DNA from: UBA7960 sp964348755
GTDB lineage: Bacteria; Bacteroidota; Bacteroidia; Bacteroidales; UBA7960
DNA: 64,000 nt
Direction of reading: 5' to 3'
NCBI GenBank assembly: GCA_964348755.1
Contig: CAYGDW010000002.1
Span: 1 to 64,000, forward strand
Shown here: piece after piece, positions 43,425-52,235 of the stretch
Position numbering within the stretch: position 1 is the first letter of the stretch
How the letters are laid out: each line of letters opens with the position of its first letter
Made by a program: the position numbers and the translations under genes
Notes under the pieces: model-generated
The model's database searches: none
The model's input: only the letters and a program-made list of their open reading frames with translations
What the model was told of the DNA's origin: nothing

Positions 43425-43516
43425 CATAATAATACAGGCGGAGTGCCTGGATCATGAGGCCGAAGGCCGAATAATCCTCCTCCCCCCACATAATAATACA
43501 GGCGGAGTGCCTGGAT
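43409..43516. repeat. Tandem partial duplication of the tRNA-Tyr 3' end
   Basis: A 44-bp segment, comprising the last 16 nt of tRNA-Tyr and 28 bp of flanking DNA (43409-43452), is repeated exactly at 43473-43516, with a period of 64 bp. The 20 bp between the copies contains GGCCGAAGGCC, a small palindrome. The second copy cannot form a tRNA. Confidence 0.9.
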
Positions 43517-43521
43517 TTATT

Positions 43522-43594
43522 GCGGAAATAGCTCATCCGGTAGAGCGACAGCCTTCCAAGCTGTAGGTGGCGGGTTCGAGTCCCGTTTTCCGCT
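43522..43594 (+). tRNA. tRNA-Gly (TCC)
   Basis: Acceptor GCGGAAA pairs with TTTCCGC; anticodon stem ACAGC/GCTGT with loop CTTCCAA (anticodon TCC); T loop TTCGAGT. Confidence 0.95.
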
Positions 43595-43606
43595 CTCGGT
43601 TTTTTC

Positions 43607-43678
43607 GCCGACGTAGCTCAGGGGTAGAGCGTTTCCTTGGTAAGGAAGAGGTCACGGGTTCAATTCCCGTCGTCGGCT
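43607..43678 (+). tRNA. tRNA-Thr (GGT)
   Basis: Acceptor GCCGACG pairs with CGTCGGC; anticodon loop TTGGTAA (anticodon GGT); T loop TTCAATT. Together with the TGT species this gives two tRNA-Thr in the cluster. Confidence 0.95.
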
Positions 43679-43732
43679 CAAACAAAAAATGTTGAATCCC
43701 TTTTTTTAAAAAACTTAAACACCCTGTTAGAA

Positions 43733-44920
43733 ATGGCAAAAGAAAAATTTCAACGCACTAAGCCCCACGTGAACGTTGGTACCATTGGTCACGTTGACCA
43801 TGGTAAAACCACCCTCACCGCTGCAATTACACAAATTCTGGCCTCCAAAGGTCTTGCCGAGGTTCGTTCGTTCGATTCTATTGACAACGCACCCGAAGAA
43901 AAGGAAAGAGGTATTACCATTAATACAGCTCACGTAGAATATCAAACTACTGCCCGTCACTATGCTCACGTTGATTGCCCCGGCCACGCCGACTACGTAA
44001 AAAACATGGTAACAGGCGCCGCACAGATGGACGGAGCTATTCTTGTTGTTGCCGCTACCGATGGTCCAATGCCACAAACCCGCGAGCACATCCTTTTGGC
44101 CCGCCAGGTTGGTGTACCCCAGTTGGTTGTTTTCATGAATAAAGTTGACCTTGTTGATGACGAGGAATTGCTCGAACTGGTAGAAATGGAAATTCGCGAA
44201 CTGCTAACTTTCTACAAGTTCGATGGCGACAATATTCCGGTTATCCGCGGCTCTGCTTTGGGTGGTTTGAACAACGAGCCGGTATGGGTTTCTAAAATTG
44301 AGGAACTGATGAATGCCGTAGATACCTTTATTCCGCTGCCAGTTCGCGCTGTTGACAAAGAATTTCTTATGCCGGTTGAAGACGTTTTCTCAATTACTGG
44401 CCGTGGTACAGTTGCAACAGGCCGTATCGAAACAGGTGTAATTAACTCAAGCGACCACGTAGATATTATTGGTATGGGCGCCGAAAAACTCAAATCAGTA
44501 GTAACCGGTGTTGAAATGTTCCGAAAAATTCTTGACCGTGGTGAAGCTGGCGACAACGTAGGTCTGCTCCTCCGTGGCATTGACAAAGATGCCATTACCC
44601 GCGGTATGGTTATTTGCAAGCCCGGTTCGGTAAAACCACACAAAAAATTCAAGGCTGAGGTTTACGTATTGAAAAAAGAAGAAGGTGGCCGTCATACACC
44701 ATTTCATAACAAATATCGTCCGCAGTTCTTCTTCCGCACCACCGACGTTACCGGCGAAATTTATCTGCCCGAAGGCGTTGAAATGTGTATGCCTGGCGAT
44801 AACCTTACCATTACCGTTGATCTTATTGCTGCCGTTGCAATGGATAAAGGACTACGCTTTGCAATTCGCGAAGGTGGCCGCACCGTTGGAGCCGGACAGG
44901 TAACCGAAATTCTGGATTAA
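43733..44920 (+). CDS. tuf: Elongation factor Tu
   Basis: 395 residues from ATG 43733 (MAKEKFQRTKPHVNVG). The open frame runs back through the tRNA-Thr but that part is not coding. GTPase motifs GHVDHGKT, DCPGHADY and NKVD are intact, as are domains 2 and 3. Delivers aminoacyl-tRNA to the ribosome. The tRNA-tuf-tRNA-Trp-secE order is a conserved bacterial arrangement. Confidence 0.97.
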   Translation: MAKEKFQRTKPHVNVGTIGHVDHGKTTLTAAITQILASKGLAEVRSFDSIDNAPEEKERGITINTAHVEYQTTARHYAHVDCPGHADYVKNMVTGAAQMDGAILVVAATDGPMPQTREHILLARQVGVPQLVVFMNKVDLVDDEELLELVEMEIRELLTFYKFDGDNIPVIRGSALGGLNNEPVWVSKIEELMNAVDTFIPLPVRAVDKEFLMPVEDVFSITGRGTVATGRIETGVINSSDHVDIIGMGAEKLKSVVTGVEMFRKILDRGEAGDNVGLLLRGIDKDAITRGMVICKPGSVKPHKKFKAEVYVLKKEEGGRHTPFHNKYRPQFFFRTTDVTGEIYLPEGVEMCMPGDNLTITVDLIAAVAMDKGLRFAIREGGRTVGAGQVTEILD

Positions 44921-44974
44921 CACTATAACAGCATAATGGGGGCAGGTGGGCATCATCAACTCCCTTATGCACAC

Positions 44975-45047
44975 ACGGGTGTAGCTCAATTGGTAGAGTA
45001 GTGGTCTCCAAAACCATTGGTTGAGGGTTCAAGTCCTTCCACCCGTG
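44975..45047 (+). tRNA. tRNA-Trp (CCA)
   Basis: Acceptor ACGGGTG pairs with CACCCGT; anticodon stem GTGGT/ACCAT with loop CTCCAAA (anticodon CCA); T loop TTCAAGT; discriminator G. It lies between tuf and secE, as in many bacteria. Confidence 0.95.
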
Positions 45048-45073
45048 CAAAATATTAGAATAGAAAATCAATT

Positions 45074-45268
45074 ATGAAGAAAATCAGAGCCTACCTCCAC
45101 GAAACATACGATGAACTCATCCAAAAAGTTTCGTGGCCAACATGGAGCGATCTGCAGAATAGCGCAGTAGTGGTATCCGTTGCTTCCCTTATAATCGCAG
45201 TCGTGGTTTATTTGATGGATGTCAGCTTCAGCTCCGTTCTGAAACAATTTTACCGTCTCTTTTTATAA
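45074..45268 (+). CDS. secE: Preprotein translocase subunit SecE
   Basis: 64 residues, the short single-helix form. The amphipathic ELIQKVSWPTWSDLQNS segment with the KVSWP motif precedes the membrane helix (VVVSVASLIIAVVVYLM). Clamps the two halves of SecY. 26 bp after tRNA-Trp, followed by nusG after 95 bp. Confidence 0.95.
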   Translation: MKKIRAYLHETYDELIQKVSWPTWSDLQNSAVVVSVASLIIAVVVYLMDVSFSSVLKQFYRLFL

Positions 45269-45363
45269 TCATTCGGTTGCAGCTTTCGCTGAAAGTTCTA
45301 ATATTTTACTGATTTTCAACAATCAGCAAGGCAACCAACCGGGATTAAAGTTTTTACGTTAGT

Positions 45364-45906
45364 ATGAGCGACCAAGTGAAAAAATGGTATGTGGTACGTG
45401 CTGTAAGTGGGAGCGAGAAAAAAGTAAGGCAATACATTGAAAGTGAAATTTCTCGCCTCGGCCTTAAAGATTACGTATCGCAGGTACTGATTCCCGTCGA
45501 AAAGGTTTATCAGATCCGTAAAGGGAAAAAGATTAGCGCAGAGCGCAACTATTTTCCTGGCTACTTGCTGATTGAGGCCGTTTTGATCGGGGAGATTCCG
45601 CACATTATACGGAACATTCCAGGGGTATTGGGTTTTTTAGGCTCTGGTTCAGAACCCTCACCGCTTCGCACTTCAGAGGTTAATCGCATCTTAGGTAAAG
45701 TTGACGAACTCTCAGGAAAAGAAGAAGAACTGAATGTGCCGTTTATTGTGGGCGAAACCGTAAAAGTAACAGACGGACCCTTTAACAGCTTTACAGGTGT
45801 GATTGAAGAAATTAACGAAGAGAAGAAAAAATTGAAAGTGATGGTGAAGATCTTCGGTCGAAAAACACCTTTGGAACTGAGTTTCATGCAGGTTGAAAAA
45901 GAATAA
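45364..45906 (+). CDS. nusG: Transcription antitermination protein NusG
   Basis: 180 residues. NGN domain beginning WYVVRAVSGSEKKVRQYI and a C-terminal KOW domain (VKVTDGPFNSFTGVIEEI). Binds RNA polymerase and links it to the ribosome or Rho. Standard length and position before rplK. Confidence 0.96.
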   Translation: MSDQVKKWYVVRAVSGSEKKVRQYIESEISRLGLKDYVSQVLIPVEKVYQIRKGKKISAERNYFPGYLLIEAVLIGEIPHIIRNIPGVLGFLGSGSEPSPLRTSEVNRILGKVDELSGKEEELNVPFIVGETVKVTDGPFNSFTGVIEEINEEKKKLKVMVKIFGRKTPLELSFMQVEKE

Positions 45907-45981
45907 GTGTGATGTTAAGCACCTTTTAACACAGTGTGCATGATGTATTTCGATCTCCTTACTTGTTAAAAAAATCGAAAA

Positions 45982-46416
45982 ATGGCAAAAGAAGTTAGTG
46001 CATTAGTAAAACTGCAAATCAAAGGCGGTGCGGCAAACCCTTCACCACCCGTTGGCCCGGCATTGGGTTCAAAAGGGGTGAATATTATGGAGTTTTGCAA
46101 GCAGTTCAACGCCCGTACCCAGGATAAAGCCGGAAAAATTATACCCGTAATTATTACTGTGTACCGCGATAAGTCCTTTGATTTCATAACAAAAACCCCG
46201 CCCGTTGCTGTGCAACTGCGCGAAATAGCCAAGATTAAATCGGGTTCAGCCGAGCCCAACAGAACCAAGGTGGCTACAATCACCTGGGAACAGGTACGGG
46301 AAATCGCAGAATCAAAAATGCCCGACTTAAACTGTTTTACCGTTGAGTCAGCCATAGAAATGGTTGCCGGAACGGCCCGCAGCATGGGTATCAGAATTAA
46401 AGGAACAATATCCTGA
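45982..46416 (+). CDS. rplK: 50S ribosomal protein uL11
   Basis: 144 residues. The N-terminal KLQIKGGAANPSPPVGPALG and the C-terminal rRNA-binding MVAGTARSMGI segment are clear. Forms the stalk base with L10/L12. Confidence 0.97.
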   Translation: MAKEVSALVKLQIKGGAANPSPPVGPALGSKGVNIMEFCKQFNARTQDKAGKIIPVIITVYRDKSFDFITKTPPVAVQLREIAKIKSGSAEPNRTKVATITWEQVREIAESKMPDLNCFTVESAIEMVAGTARSMGIRIKGTIS

Positions 46417-46480
46417 TATGATGATAACAGGCGGTTTATCGGTGGGTATTAATTAACTTAAAGCTTAACGGAATCTGAAA

Positions 46481-47176
46481 ATGGCTAATTTAACAAAAAA
46501 CCAAAAAGAAGCTTTAGCTAAGTTTGATAAGGATGCGGTTCTCTCATTGGCCGATGCGGCTGAAGTCGTAAAAAAGATCACCTACACCAAATTCGATGCT
46601 TCAGTAGATCTGGACATTCGTCTTGGTGTTGATCCCCGCAAAGCCAACCAAATGGTAAGGGGCGTTGTTTCCCTTCCGCATGGTACTGGAAAAACCGTCA
46701 GGGTGCTTGTTTTGTGCACACCCGATAAGGAAGACGAAGCTAAACAAGCCGGAGCTGATTACGTTGGCCTGGATGAATTCATTGAAAAGATTAAAGGTGG
46801 TTGGACTGACGTGGATGTGGTAATTACCACACCCAATGTAATGCCCAAAGTTGGCGCCCTTGGCCGCATTCTTGGCCCAAGGGGGCTTATGCCAAACCCC
46901 AAAGCCGGTACGGTTACTATGGAGGTAGGAAAAGCCGTTCAGGACGTAAAAGCCGGTAAAATCGATTTCAAAGTGGATAAGTATGGTATCATTCATGCCT
47001 CAGTAGGCAAAGTATCGTTCGACTCACAAAAACTCGTCGAAAATGCTAAAGAACTGATCCAGACAATCATCAGGTTAAAACCTGCTGCTGCAAAAGGTAC
47101 TTACGTGAAAAGTATTTTCATGTCGAGCACCATGAGCCCAGGGGTTCAGGTTGAAACCAAATCAGCAACCAATTAA
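46481..47176 (+). CDS. rplA: 50S ribosomal protein uL1
   Basis: 231 residues. Conserved core VVSLPHGTGKTVRVLV and GPRGLMPNPKAGTV are present. Besides forming the L1 stalk, this protein usually represses its own mRNA; a matching leader was not tested. Confidence 0.97.
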   Translation: MANLTKNQKEALAKFDKDAVLSLADAAEVVKKITYTKFDASVDLDIRLGVDPRKANQMVRGVVSLPHGTGKTVRVLVLCTPDKEDEAKQAGADYVGLDEFIEKIKGGWTDVDVVITTPNVMPKVGALGRILGPRGLMPNPKAGTVTMEVGKAVQDVKAGKIDFKVDKYGIIHASVGKVSFDSQKLVENAKELIQTIIRLKPAAAKGTYVKSIFMSSTMSPGVQVETKSATN

Positions 47177-47214
47177 AATCAGGTGGCAAGTCACCTTAAA
47201 GATACTGACAGTAT

Positions 47215-47736
47215 ATGAAAAGAGAAGACAAATATCAGATTATCGAATCGCTGACCAGCAAACTCCAAAGCCGCGAAGTAGTATATCTGACTGACACTTC
47301 TGATCTGGATGTTGAAACCATCAACAAACTCAGGAGGCTCTGTTTCCGTCGCAATGTAACCATGCAGGTTGTTAAAAACGCCCTGTTGCAAAAAGCCATG
47401 GAAGCCAGTGATAAAAACTTTGAGCCTTTATATCAGGTTCTGAAAGGTTCTACATCGGTTTTATTGGCCGATACCGGAAACCTTCCTGCCCGCCTGATTA
47501 AAGAGTTTCGCAAAACCAGTCCGAAGCCTATCCTTAAGGGCGCTTATGTACAGGAAGCTTTCTTTATTGGCGATGATCAGCTCGATGTGCTGACCAACCT
47601 AAAATCGAAAGACGAACTTATTGGCGACCTTATCGGATTGCTGCAATCTCCTGCCCGCAATGTAATCTCAGCCCTTCAATCGGGCGGAAACACTATTGCC
47701 GGTGTATTGAAAACCCTTTCTGAAAAGGAAAATTAA
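47215..47736 (+). CDS. rplJ: 50S ribosomal protein uL10
   Basis: 173 residues, begins MKREDKYQIIESLTSKLQ, with the RNA-binding segment around LRRLCFRRNVTMQVVKN. Anchors the L7/L12 stalk. Confidence 0.96.
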   Translation: MKREDKYQIIESLTSKLQSREVVYLTDTSDLDVETINKLRRLCFRRNVTMQVVKNALLQKAMEASDKNFEPLYQVLKGSTSVLLADTGNLPARLIKEFRKTSPKPILKGAYVQEAFFIGDDQLDVLTNLKSKDELIGDLIGLLQSPARNVISALQSGGNTIAGVLKTLSEKEN

Positions 47737-47788
47737 ACCCTCTTGAAAAAAAATCATTGAAGTAAAACCAATTTAAAACGATTATAAA

Positions 47789-48172
47789 ATGGCAGATTTG
47801 AAAGCTTTTGCAGAACAATTAGTTAATCTTACCGTAAAAGAGGTTAATGAATTGGCCCAAATTTTAAAGGATGAATACGGCATTGAGCCTGCAGCCGCTG
47901 CCCCTGTAGCTGTGGTTGCTGCTGGCGGTGCTGATGCAGCCGGAGCAGTTGCAGAAGAAAAAACTCAGTTCGATGTAATTCTTAAGTCGGCAGGCCCCTC
48001 TAAACTGGCCGTTGTGAAGCTTGTGAAAGAACTCACCAGCCTCGGACTAAAAGAATCAAAAGAACTGGTTGACGCAGCTCCAAAAGCCATTAAGGAAGGT
48101 GTTGCTAAAGATGAAGCAGAATCATTGAAAAAGCAACTCGAAGAGGCCGGCGCTGAGGTTGAAGTAAAATAA
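47789..48172 (+). CDS. rplL: 50S ribosomal protein bL12 (L7/L12)
   Basis: 127 residues with N-terminal dimerisation helix, Ala/Val-rich hinge and the C-terminal domain KLAVVKLVKELTSLGLKESK. Recruits GTPase factors. An RNA hairpin follows before rpoB. Confidence 0.97.
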   Translation: MADLKAFAEQLVNLTVKEVNELAQILKDEYGIEPAAAAPVAVVAAGGADAAGAVAEEKTQFDVILKSAGPSKLAVVKLVKELTSLGLKESKELVDAAPKAIKEGVAKDEAESLKKQLEEAGAEVEVK

Positions 48173-48193
48173 TCTCTAGCATTTTACTAAAGG

Positions 48194-48233
48194 TTAGGCT
48201 TCTGCCGAGATTTAAATCGATGCGGAAGTCTAA
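48194..48233 (+). promoter_or_regulatory. Hairpin between rplL and rpoB
   Basis: TTAGGCTTCTGC (48194-48205) pairs with GCGGAAGTCTAA (48222-48233), with two G-T pairs and an inner GATTTAAATC palindrome in the loop. It is the position where many bacteria have an attenuator or RNase processing site that sets the rpl:rpo ratio. No T run follows. Confidence 0.5.
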
Positions 48234-48300
48234 TCTTTATTGCAGTATTTTTCTTTTTCTCCTTTCTGGTTTTTTTAAGTAACTACAAACCCCTCGAACC

Positions 48301-51300
48301 TTGGCAGCAAATATCAAAACCGTCGAAAGAGTAAATTTCTCGTTAATTAACACACATTTTAATTACCCCGACTTTCTTGAAGTCCAACTGAAGTCCTTCC
48401 AGGACTTTTTCCAGCTTGAGACAACCCCCGAAAACCGGAAGAATGAAGGGCTTTTTAAAGTATTCAGCGAGAATTTCCCAATATCCGACGCCAGAAACAA
48501 TTTCGTTCTTGAATTCCTGGATTATTTTATTGACCCTCCAAAATATTCCATTCAGGAATGTATCCAACGAGGTCTTACCTACAGCGTTCCGCTTAAGGCC
48601 AAGTTAAAACTTTATTGTACCGATCCCGAACACGAAGATTTCGAAACCATTATTCAGGATGTTTACCTGGGAATGATTCCTTATATGACCCCACGCGGTA
48701 CCTTCGTAATTAATGGCGCTGAGCGCGTTGTAGTTTCACAGCTTCACCGCTCGCCAGGCGTATTTTTCGGAACCAGCCAACACGCAAACGGTACACAACT
48801 TTACAGCGCACGAATTATCCCATTTAAAGGCTCCTGGATCGAGTTTGCTACTGACATAAACAATGTTATGTACGCATACATCGACAGGAAAAAGAAACTG
48901 CCGGTTACAACCTTACTCAGAGCCATTGGCTTCGAAAACGATAAAGATATTCTCGAAATTTTCGACCTGGCCGATGAAGTGAAAGTTAGCAAAACAGGCC
49001 TCAAAAAATTTGTCGGCCGAAAACTCGCTGCCCGCGTGCTGCGCTCACGTGTCGAAGATTTTGTTGATGCAGATACCGGCGAAGTGGTATCAATCGAACG
49101 CAATGAAATTATCATTGACCGTGAAACAATACTCGAAAATGATCATATCGACCTCATTGTCGATTCAGGCGCAAAAACTATTATCCTGCACAAAGAGGAT
49201 GTAAACCTGAACGACTTTGCACTGATATATAACACCCTGCAAAAGGACACCACCAATTCTGAAAAGGATGCGGTTGAATTTATTTACCGCCTTTTGCGTA
49301 ATGCCGATCCGCCCGATGAGGAAACTGCCCGTGGCATGATCGAAAAACTTTTCTTCTCTGATAAACGATACGACCTTGGCGATGTGGGCCGCTACCGTAT
49401 CAATAAGAAGCTAAACCTCGACACCCCCATGGGTTTGAGGGTACTTACCAAAGGTGATATAATTTTTATTGTAAAGTATCTTATTGAATTGGTAAACGCC
49501 AAAGCCGACGTTGATGATATTGATCACCTGAGCAATCGACGGGTGCGTACTGTGGGCGAGCAACTTTATGCTCAGTTTGGTGTTGGTTTGGCCCGTATGG
49601 CCCGCACCATTCGCGAGCGCATGAATGTTCGCGACAACGAAGTGTTTGCACCTACCGACCTGATTAATGCCAAAACCTTGTCCTCGGTTATCAACTCGTT
49701 TTTTGGCACCAACCAGCTTTCGCAGTTTATGGACCAAACAAACCCTCTGGCCGAACTAACGCACAAACGCAGAATGTCGGCATTGGGCCCAGGAGGTCTA
49801 TCGCGCGAAAGAGCCGGTTTCGAAGTACGCGACGTTCACTTTACTCACTACGGAAGGCTCTGTACAATAGAAACCCCCGAAGGCCCAAATATCGGACTTA
49901 TTTCATCGCTTTGCGTATTTGCAAAAATAAACGAACTTGGGTTTATTGAAACGCCTTACTTCGAAGTTAAAGAAGGAAAGGTTGATTTAAAGAAGGAACC
50001 GGTTTACCTTTCGGCCGAAGAAGAAGAAACCCAGATTATTAGCCAGGCCAATGTACCTCTTAAACCCGACGGACGATTTGCCGAAAACTTTGTAAAAGTT
50101 CGCTTTCAGGCTGATTACCCAATTGTTGAGCCCGAAAAAATTGACCTGATGGACGTGGCCCCAAATCAAATTGCCTCCATTGCCGCCTCTTTGATTCCAT
50201 TCCTTGAGCACGACGACGCCAACCGGGCACTCATGGGTAGCAATATGATGCGCCAGGCCGTTCCCCTGCTAAACCCTGAAGCACCAATTGTTGGTACCGG
50301 TCTCGAAAAGAAAGTAGCCTCCGACTCGCGGGTGCTGCTTCATGCCGAAGGAAACGGTATTGTTGAATATGTTGATGCAGATGAAATCATTATACGCTAC
50401 TCGCGAAACGATGACGAAAAACTTGTCAGCTTCGAAGATGACGTGAGGGTTTACAACCTTATTAAGTTTGGCAAAACAAACCAGAACACCTGCATCAACC
50501 TGCGCCCAATTGTTCGCAAAGGGCAAAAAGTTACCAAAGGTCAACTGCTTTCTGAAGGCTATGCCACCAAAAATGGAGAACTGGCCCTGGGCCGAAACCT
50601 TAAGGTGGCTTTTATGCCATGGAAAGGTTACAACTTTGAAGATGCCATTGTAATATCCGAAAAAGTCGTTAAAGAGGACATCTTTACTTCCATCCATATT
50701 GAAGAGTTTTCGCTCGATGTTCGCGACACCAAACGTGGGGTTGAGGAACTTACCAATGATATTCCAAATGTTAGCGCCGAAGCAATCAAAGACCTTGACG
50801 AAAGCGGAATGATCAGAATTGGTGCCGAAGTAAACGAGGGCGATATACTTATAGGTAAAATTACCCCAAAGGGCGAAACCGATCCAACCCCGGAAGAAAA
50901 ACTCCTTAGAGCAATATTTGGCGACAAGGCTGGCGATGTGAAGGATGCATCGCTAAAGGCACCACCTTCAACAAAAGGTGTGGTAGTTGACAAAAAGCTC
51001 TTTTCGCGCGTTTTCAAAGACCGCAAAGCCAAAACCAAAGAGAAAATCATCCTCGAAAAACTCGACGATGAATTCAATGCCGAGGTTTCCGACCTTCGGG
51101 CCAAACTGGTTGATAAACTTATTGTACTCGTAAGCGGAAAAACCTCGCAAGGGGTGATGAATATCCTCAAGGAAGTGGTTGTGGCAAAAGGTACCAAGTT
51201 TACCCAAAAAATACTCCATAACCTCGACTACGCCAACATTAACCCCAACAACTGGACTACCGACCGCGACAAAAACGTTCTTATAAAAGAGTTGCTGCAC

Positions 51301-52113
51301 AACTATACCATCAAATTTAAAGACATACTGGGTGCATACAACCGCAAGAAGTTTACCTCAACCGTTGGCGACGAATTGCCTGCCGGAATTATTCAGCTGG
51401 CTAAGATTTATCTTGCCAAAAAGCGTAAACTTAAAGTTGGTGATAAAATGGCAGGTCGTCACGGAAACAAGGGTATTGTTGCCCGTATAGTTCGCGAAGA
51501 AGATATGCCATTCCTTAGCGATGGTACCCCTGTTGACATTGTGCTCAACCCACTTGGCGTACCTTCACGTATGAACCTGGGGCAAATTTATGAAACCGTT
51601 CTTGGTTGGGCCGGGCTCGAACTTGGGCTTACTTTCTCAAGCCCCATTTTCGACGGAGCCACAATAGACCAGATTAACGACTACATGAAAAAGGCCGGGC
51701 TGCCCGAAAACGGGAAAGTTTACCTCTACGACGGAGGCACTGGCGAGCGATTTGACCAACCTGCAACTGTGGGCGTTATCTATATGCTGAAACTCGGCCA
51801 CATGGTTGACGATAAGATGCACGCAAGGTCTATCGGACCATACTCTCTCATTACACAGCAACCCCTTGGTGGTAAAGCACAGTTTGGTGGGCAGCGATTT
51901 GGTGAAATGGAAGTATGGGCACTCGAAGCATTTGGCGCTGCAAACATCCTTCAGGAAATCCTCACTGTGAAGTCTGACGACGTGATTGGCCGTGCCAAAG
52001 CTTACGAAGCCATTGTTAAAGGCGAAAATATGCCAACCCCTGGCGTGCCCGAATCATTCAATGTTCTGGTACACGAACTCAGAGGGCTTGGTCTTAATAT
52101 CAAATTCGACTAA
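48301..52113 (+). CDS. rpoB: RNA polymerase beta subunit
   Basis: 1270 residues from a TTG start at 48301 (LAANIKTVERVNFS); there is no ATG nearby that keeps the conserved N-terminus. Conserved blocks visible include FFGTNQLSQFMDQTNPLAELTHKRR (rifampicin region; no resistance change recognised by eye), VGDKMAGRHGNKG and the C-terminal QPLGGKAQFGGQRFGEMEVWALE. Normal length for the phylum. Confidence 0.97.
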   Translation: MAANIKTVERVNFSLINTHFNYPDFLEVQLKSFQDFFQLETTPENRKNEGLFKVFSENFPISDARNNFVLEFLDYFIDPPKYSIQECIQRGLTYSVPLKAKLKLYCTDPEHEDFETIIQDVYLGMIPYMTPRGTFVINGAERVVVSQLHRSPGVFFGTSQHANGTQLYSARIIPFKGSWIEFATDINNVMYAYIDRKKKLPVTTLLRAIGFENDKDILEIFDLADEVKVSKTGLKKFVGRKLAARVLRSRVEDFVDADTGEVVSIERNEIIIDRETILENDHIDLIVDSGAKTIILHKEDVNLNDFALIYNTLQKDTTNSEKDAVEFIYRLLRNADPPDEETARGMIEKLFFSDKRYDLGDVGRYRINKKLNLDTPMGLRVLTKGDIIFIVKYLIELVNAKADVDDIDHLSNRRVRTVGEQLYAQFGVGLARMARTIRERMNVRDNEVFAPTDLINAKTLSSVINSFFGTNQLSQFMDQTNPLAELTHKRRMSALGPGGLSRERAGFEVRDVHFTHYGRLCTIETPEGPNIGLISSLCVFAKINELGFIETPYFEVKEGKVDLKKEPVYLSAEEEETQIISQANVPLKPDGRFAENFVKVRFQADYPIVEPEKIDLMDVAPNQIASIAASLIPFLEHDDANRALMGSNMMRQAVPLLNPEAPIVGTGLEKKVASDSRVLLHAEGNGIVEYVDADEIIIRYSRNDDEKLVSFEDDVRVYNLIKFGKTNQNTCINLRPIVRKGQKVTKGQLLSEGYATKNGELALGRNLKVAFMPWKGYNFEDAIVISEKVVKEDIFTSIHIEEFSLDVRDTKRGVEELTNDIPNVSAEAIKDLDESGMIRIGAEVNEGDILIGKITPKGETDPTPEEKLLRAIFGDKAGDVKDASLKAPPSTKGVVVDKKLFSRVFKDRKAKTKEKIILEKLDDEFNAEVSDLRAKLVDKLIVLVSGKTSQGVMNILKEVVVAKGTKFTQKILHNLDYANINPNNWTTDRDKNVLIKELLHNYTIKFKDILGAYNRKKFTSTVGDELPAGIIQLAKIYLAKKRKLKVGDKMAGRHGNKGIVARIVREEDMPFLSDGTPVDIVLNPLGVPSRMNLGQIYETVLGWAGLELGLTFSSPIFDGATIDQINDYMKKAGLPENGKVYLYDGGTGERFDQPATVGVIYMLKLGHMVDDKMHARSIGPYSLITQQPLGGKAQFGGQRFGEMEVWALEAFGAANILQEILTVKSDDVIGRAKAYEAIVKGENMPTPGVPESFNVLVHELRGLGLNIKFD

Positions 52114-52117
52114 AACT

Positions 52118-52155
52118 AATTTTTCATGCAACCACCCCTGGTTGCATGAAAAATT
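52118..52155 (+). promoter_or_regulatory. 17-bp hairpin between rpoB and rpoC
   Basis: A perfect 17-bp inverted repeat (52118-52134 with 52139-52155) with the loop CCCC, beginning 5 bp after the rpoB stop. The stem has A and T tracts at its base and is not followed by a T run, so it looks like an RNA structure or processing site, not a plain terminator. Confidence 0.65.
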
Positions 52156-52235
52156 TACAACCTGAATGCCCAGGCACCCCAGGTTGATTAAGCAACAAAT
52201 ACTATATTCCACTTCTTTAACAATTACAACCTAAT

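Noticed and set aside
43637..43732. N-terminal extension of EF-Tu across the tRNA-Thr gene
   Set aside because: The region is tRNA and leader sequence; EF-Tu begins with the conserved MAKEKF at 43733.
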